A stretch of DNA of 8,065 nucleotides from an uncultured Collinsella sp. (GTDB lineage: Bacteria > Actinomycetota > Coriobacteriia > Coriobacteriales > Coriobacteriaceae). Location of the stretch: contig URJD01000078.1 in assembly GCA_900548075.1 (NCBI GenBank), positions 1 through 8,065 on the forward strand, given 5' to 3'. Positions 5,678 through 8,065 of the stretch are shown piece after piece (within the stretch, counting starts at the first letter, position 1; the number at the start of each line of letters is the position of its first letter). The position numbers and the translations under genes are program-made. The notes below the pieces were generated by a model. The model did not search any database. It was not told the DNA's origin and saw only the letters and a program-made list of their open reading frames with translations.

Positions 5678-7015
5678 TTAGGGAAGTTCGCGCTTGACAA
5701 CCTCGACGATGTCGTCGACAACGCGCTGGGTCAGCTCGTGCGTCTCGGCCTCGGCCATCACGCGGACCAGCGGCTCGGTACCGCTCGGGCGCACCAGAAT
5801 GCGACCGCGGCCGTCAAGCTCCTTCTCGGCAGCAGCGACGGCATCCCAGATGGGCTGGCAATCGTCCAGACCGGCCTTGTTGTCCGAATGCACGTTGACG
5901 AGTACCTGCGGGTACTTCTTCATGATGCCGGCAAGATCGGTGAGGGTACGACCGGTGCGCTTGAGCACGGCCAGCAGCTGCAGAGCCGTCACCAGGCCGT
6001 CACCGGTGGTGTTGTGCTCCAGGAAGATGATGTGGCCGGACTGCTCGCCGCCGATGACGGCGCCGTCCGCGAGCATGCGCTCCAGAACGTAGCGGTCGCC
6101 CACGGCGGTCTGAACCATCTCGAAGCCCTGCTCCTTCATAGCGATGGAGAAGCCCAGGTTGCACATGACGGTCGAGACGATCTCGGAGTTCGCGAGCTTG
6201 CCGCGAGCGGCAAGGTCAGAACCGCAGATAGCCAGGATGTAGTCACCATCGATCTCATTGCCCTCGCTGTCCACGAACAGTACGCGGTCGGCGTCGCCGT
6301 CGTGGGCCAAGCCGATGTCAGCATGGGTGCGCAGCACGAGCTCGCGCAGGGGCTCGAGGTGCGTAGAGCCGCATTCAACGTTAATGTCAGTGCCGCAGTA
6401 ATCGGTGTTGATAGCGTGCACCGTGGCGCCCAGGCGCTGCAGCGCGGCGGGCGTAGTCTGGCAAGAAGCGCCATGGCCGCAGTCGACGGCAACGACCAGG
6501 CCGTCGAGCCTCAGGCCATCAAGCGTATCGATGGCGTGGTCGACATATGCCTTGCGGGCGTCCTTCATCTTGATAATGTGGCCCACGCCGGCGCCGGTCG
6601 GCAGCGTGTCGGCAGCCATGGCTTCCTCGGACATGACCCAGGCGCTGATCTCTTCCTCGACAGCATCAGGAAGCTTCATGCCCTTGCGGCTAAAGAACTT
6701 GATGCCGTTGAACTCCGGCGGATTATGCGAAGCAGAGATGACGATGCCGCCGTCGAGCTCGTTCTGAACGGTGAGCAGTGCCACGGCAGGCGTGGGGATG
6801 ACGCCGCAGCAGTGCGGACGGCCGCCCTCGGCCATAATGCCGGCGGTCAGAGCGCTCTCGAGCATGGTGCCCGAAAGGCGCGTGTCACGGCCGATGCAGA
6901 TGTCCGGACCAAGAAACTTGGTCGCCGCGCGACCCAGACGAAACGCGAGGTCGCACGAAAGATCGGCGTTGGCAACGCCACGGACGCCATCGGTACCGAA
7001 GATGTTCTGGGGCAT
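5678..7015 (-). CDS. glmM: Phosphoglucosamine mutase
   Basis: GlmM interconverts glucosamine-6-phosphate and glucosamine-1-phosphate, the step between GlmS and GlmU on the way to UDP-GlcNAc and peptidoglycan. The 445-residue protein is full length and shows all four functional sites of the alpha-D-phosphohexomutase superfamily. These are the phosphoserine loop ISASHNP (93-99, S96), the metal-binding DGDADR (239-244), the sugar-binding GGEQSGH (322-328), and the phosphate-binding RPSGTEP (409-415). The N terminus FGTDGVRG (6-13) is characteristic of GlmM. AAGGAG lies seven bases before the ATG. A strong terminator separates it from rpsI upstream, so glmM should have its own promoter in the short gap 7016-7062. 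Only a weak candidate is visible there: TTCGAC, a 17-base spacer and TATCGC on the - strand. The rplM-rpsI-glmM order is shared with other Actinobacteria such as Mycobacterium. Confidence 0.97.
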   Translation of the reverse strand: MPQNIFGTDGVRGVANADLSCDLAFRLGRAATKFLGPDICIGRDTRLSGTMLESALTAGIMAEGGRPHCCGVIPTPAVALLTVQNELDGGIVISASHNPPEFNGIKFFSRKGMKLPDAVEEEISAWVMSEEAMAADTLPTGAGVGHIIKMKDARKAYVDHAIDTLDGLRLDGLVVAVDCGHGASCQTTPAALQRLGATVHAINTDYCGTDINVECGSTHLEPLRELVLRTHADIGLAHDGDADRVLFVDSEGNEIDGDYILAICGSDLAARGKLANSEIVSTVMCNLGFSIAMKEQGFEMVQTAVGDRYVLERMLADGAVIGGEQSGHIIFLEHNTTGDGLVTALQLLAVLKRTGRTLTDLAGIMKKYPQVLVNVHSDNKAGLDDCQPIWDAVAAAEKELDGRGRILVRPSGTEPLVRVMAEAETHELTQRVVDDIVEVVKRELP

Positions 7016-7062
7016 AGGATTGCTCCTTCCCTAGCAGGCGATATGCAACCGCCCACCCTAGT

Positions 7063-7108
7063 CGAAAAAGAAAAGCGGGACCCGCCAAGGAATCGGCAGG
7101 CCCCGCTT
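7063..7108 (-). terminator. Intrinsic terminator of rplM-rpsI
   Basis: In - strand RNA, 7108-7095 pairs with 7086-7073 as a 14-pair stem with two G-U wobbles around an eight-base loop. A T-rich tail (TTTTCTTTTT, 7074-7065) follows. It lies about 30 bases after the rpsI stop and ends about 50 bases before glmM. Both wobbles are allowed only on the - strand, which supports this direction. Partial read-through into glmM is possible. Confidence 0.92.
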
Positions 7109-7138
7109 GTACATTGTATCTCGAAAGGAGATAAAACC

Positions 7139-7534
<396 letters not shown>

Positions 7535-7536
7535 CT

Positions 7537-7980
7537 TTAAGCCTCCAGCTCAATCTTCGTGGGGTTCTGGGCAGCATGCGGATGCTCGGCACCAGCGTAG
7601 ACCTTAAGCTTGGTCATCTGGGCACGGCCGAGGGTGGTCTTGGGCAGCATGCCGCGAACGGCGCGCTCGATGACCTTCTCCGGGTGCTTCTCCATAGCCT
7701 GGCGGAAGCTCTCAGCCTTGAGGCCGCCGTTGTAGCCGCTGTGGCGATAATAGGTCTTCGTGTCGGCCTTGTTACCGGTAAGCTGGACCTTATCGGCGTT
7801 GATGACGACAACGAAGTCGCCGCAGTCGCTGTTGGGCGTGAACTGGGGCTTGTTCTTACCGCGCAGGATCATTGCGATCTGGGTGGCAAGACGGCCCAGG
7901 ACAGCACCATCGGCGTCGACGAGAACCCAGTTGCGCTGGACCTCGCCCTGCTTGGCGTAGTGAGTCGATTTCGAAATCAC
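7537..7980 (-). CDS. rplM: 50S ribosomal protein L13
   Basis: L13 is an early-assembly protein of the large subunit that binds 23S rRNA. The 147-residue product shows the family signature ERAVRGMLPKTTLGRA (105-120) followed by KLKVYAGAEHPHAAQ (124-138), and the N-terminal WVLVDADGAVLGRLAT (18-33). The start is GTG at 7980: GGAGGAG lies five bases upstream, and an in-frame TAA stands immediately before the GTG, so no earlier start is possible. The next in-frame Met (residue 37) would remove conserved sequence. The gene heads the rplM-rpsI unit. In E. coli L13 represses translation of its own operon, and the leader here has a hairpin that could serve the same end. Confidence 0.98.
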   Translation of the reverse strand: MISKSTHYAKQGEVQRNWVLVDADGAVLGRLATQIAMILRGKNKPQFTPNSDCGDFVVVINADKVQLTGNKADTKTYYRHSGYNGGLKAESFRQAMEKHPEKVIERAVRGMLPKTTLGRAQMTKLKVYAGAEHPHAAQNPTKIELEA

Positions 7981-8008
7981 TTAGACTCCTCCATGTACAG
8001 TACGTGTT

Positions 8009-8040
8009 GTTACAGAGATTCACGGGGCTCTGCAAGTAAC
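8009..8040 (-). promoter_or_regulatory. Leader hairpin upstream of rplM, possible L13 autoregulatory site
   Basis: On the - strand, GTTA (8040-8037) pairs with TAAC (8012-8009), and CAGAG (8032-8028) pairs with CTCTG (8017-8013). The four bases 8036-8033 bulge on one side and the loop has ten bases. The hairpin ends 17 bases before the rplM Shine-Dalgarno site. A stem with an internal bulge in front of rplM-rpsI resembles ribosomal-protein leader elements in general design. I cannot verify a match to the described Firmicute L13 leader. Confidence 0.4.
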
Positions 8041-8046
8041 CCGTCC

Positions 8047-8052
8047 ATATTA
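8047..8052 (-). promoter_or_regulatory. Candidate -10 box of the rplM-rpsI promoter
   Basis: TAATAT on the - strand matches the -10 consensus at four of six positions. A start seven bases downstream would fall at G 8040, the first base of the leader hairpin. The -35 box would lie beyond the window edge, so the promoter cannot be judged in full. Confidence 0.35.
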
Positions 8053-8065
8053 CCCCGCTCGCCGT

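Overview
The window looks like chromosome from a high-GC member of the Coriobacteriia, most likely Collinsella or a close relative. The ribosomal gene pair rplM-rpsI is followed by glmM, an order familiar from Actinobacteria. Third codon positions are rich in G and C, and Shine-Dalgarno sequences are strong. The genus is an inference from protein style and gene order. No mobile element, CRISPR array, tRNA or rRNA was seen.

Layout. Positions 1-132 hold the 3' end of an unrecognised + strand reading frame. Next comes yhbY (291-590, +), which encodes a ribosome-assembly RNA-binding protein and ends at a strong terminator. Convergent with it is a very large - strand gene (661-3660). It encodes a 999-residue regulator with an N-terminal STAND-type ATPase, a long central region and a C-terminal SARP-type winged helix plus BTAD domain. 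About 390 bases without a convincing gene lie upstream of that regulator (3661-4047). The rest of the window is read on the - strand in the order rplM (L13), rpsI (S9), terminator, glmM, crr (glucose-type PTS IIA), structured spacer, nagB, terminator.

How the genes fit together. rplM and rpsI are two bases apart and appear translationally coupled. A candidate promoter and a leader hairpin upstream of rplM could be an L13 autoregulatory site. glmM sends glucosamine-6-phosphate towards UDP-GlcNAc and cell wall, while nagB sends it to fructose-6-phosphate and ammonia. The IIA(Glc)-type phosphocarrier encoded between them could take part in uptake of glucose or amino sugars, so three consecutive genes surround one metabolic branch point. 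The 272-base spacer before nagB can fold into several stems, two of which exclude each other, and it has a -10-like box at its start. It is the best candidate here for an undescribed regulatory RNA. The other notable item is the large regulator, whose domain order is the reverse of AfsR-type SARPs.
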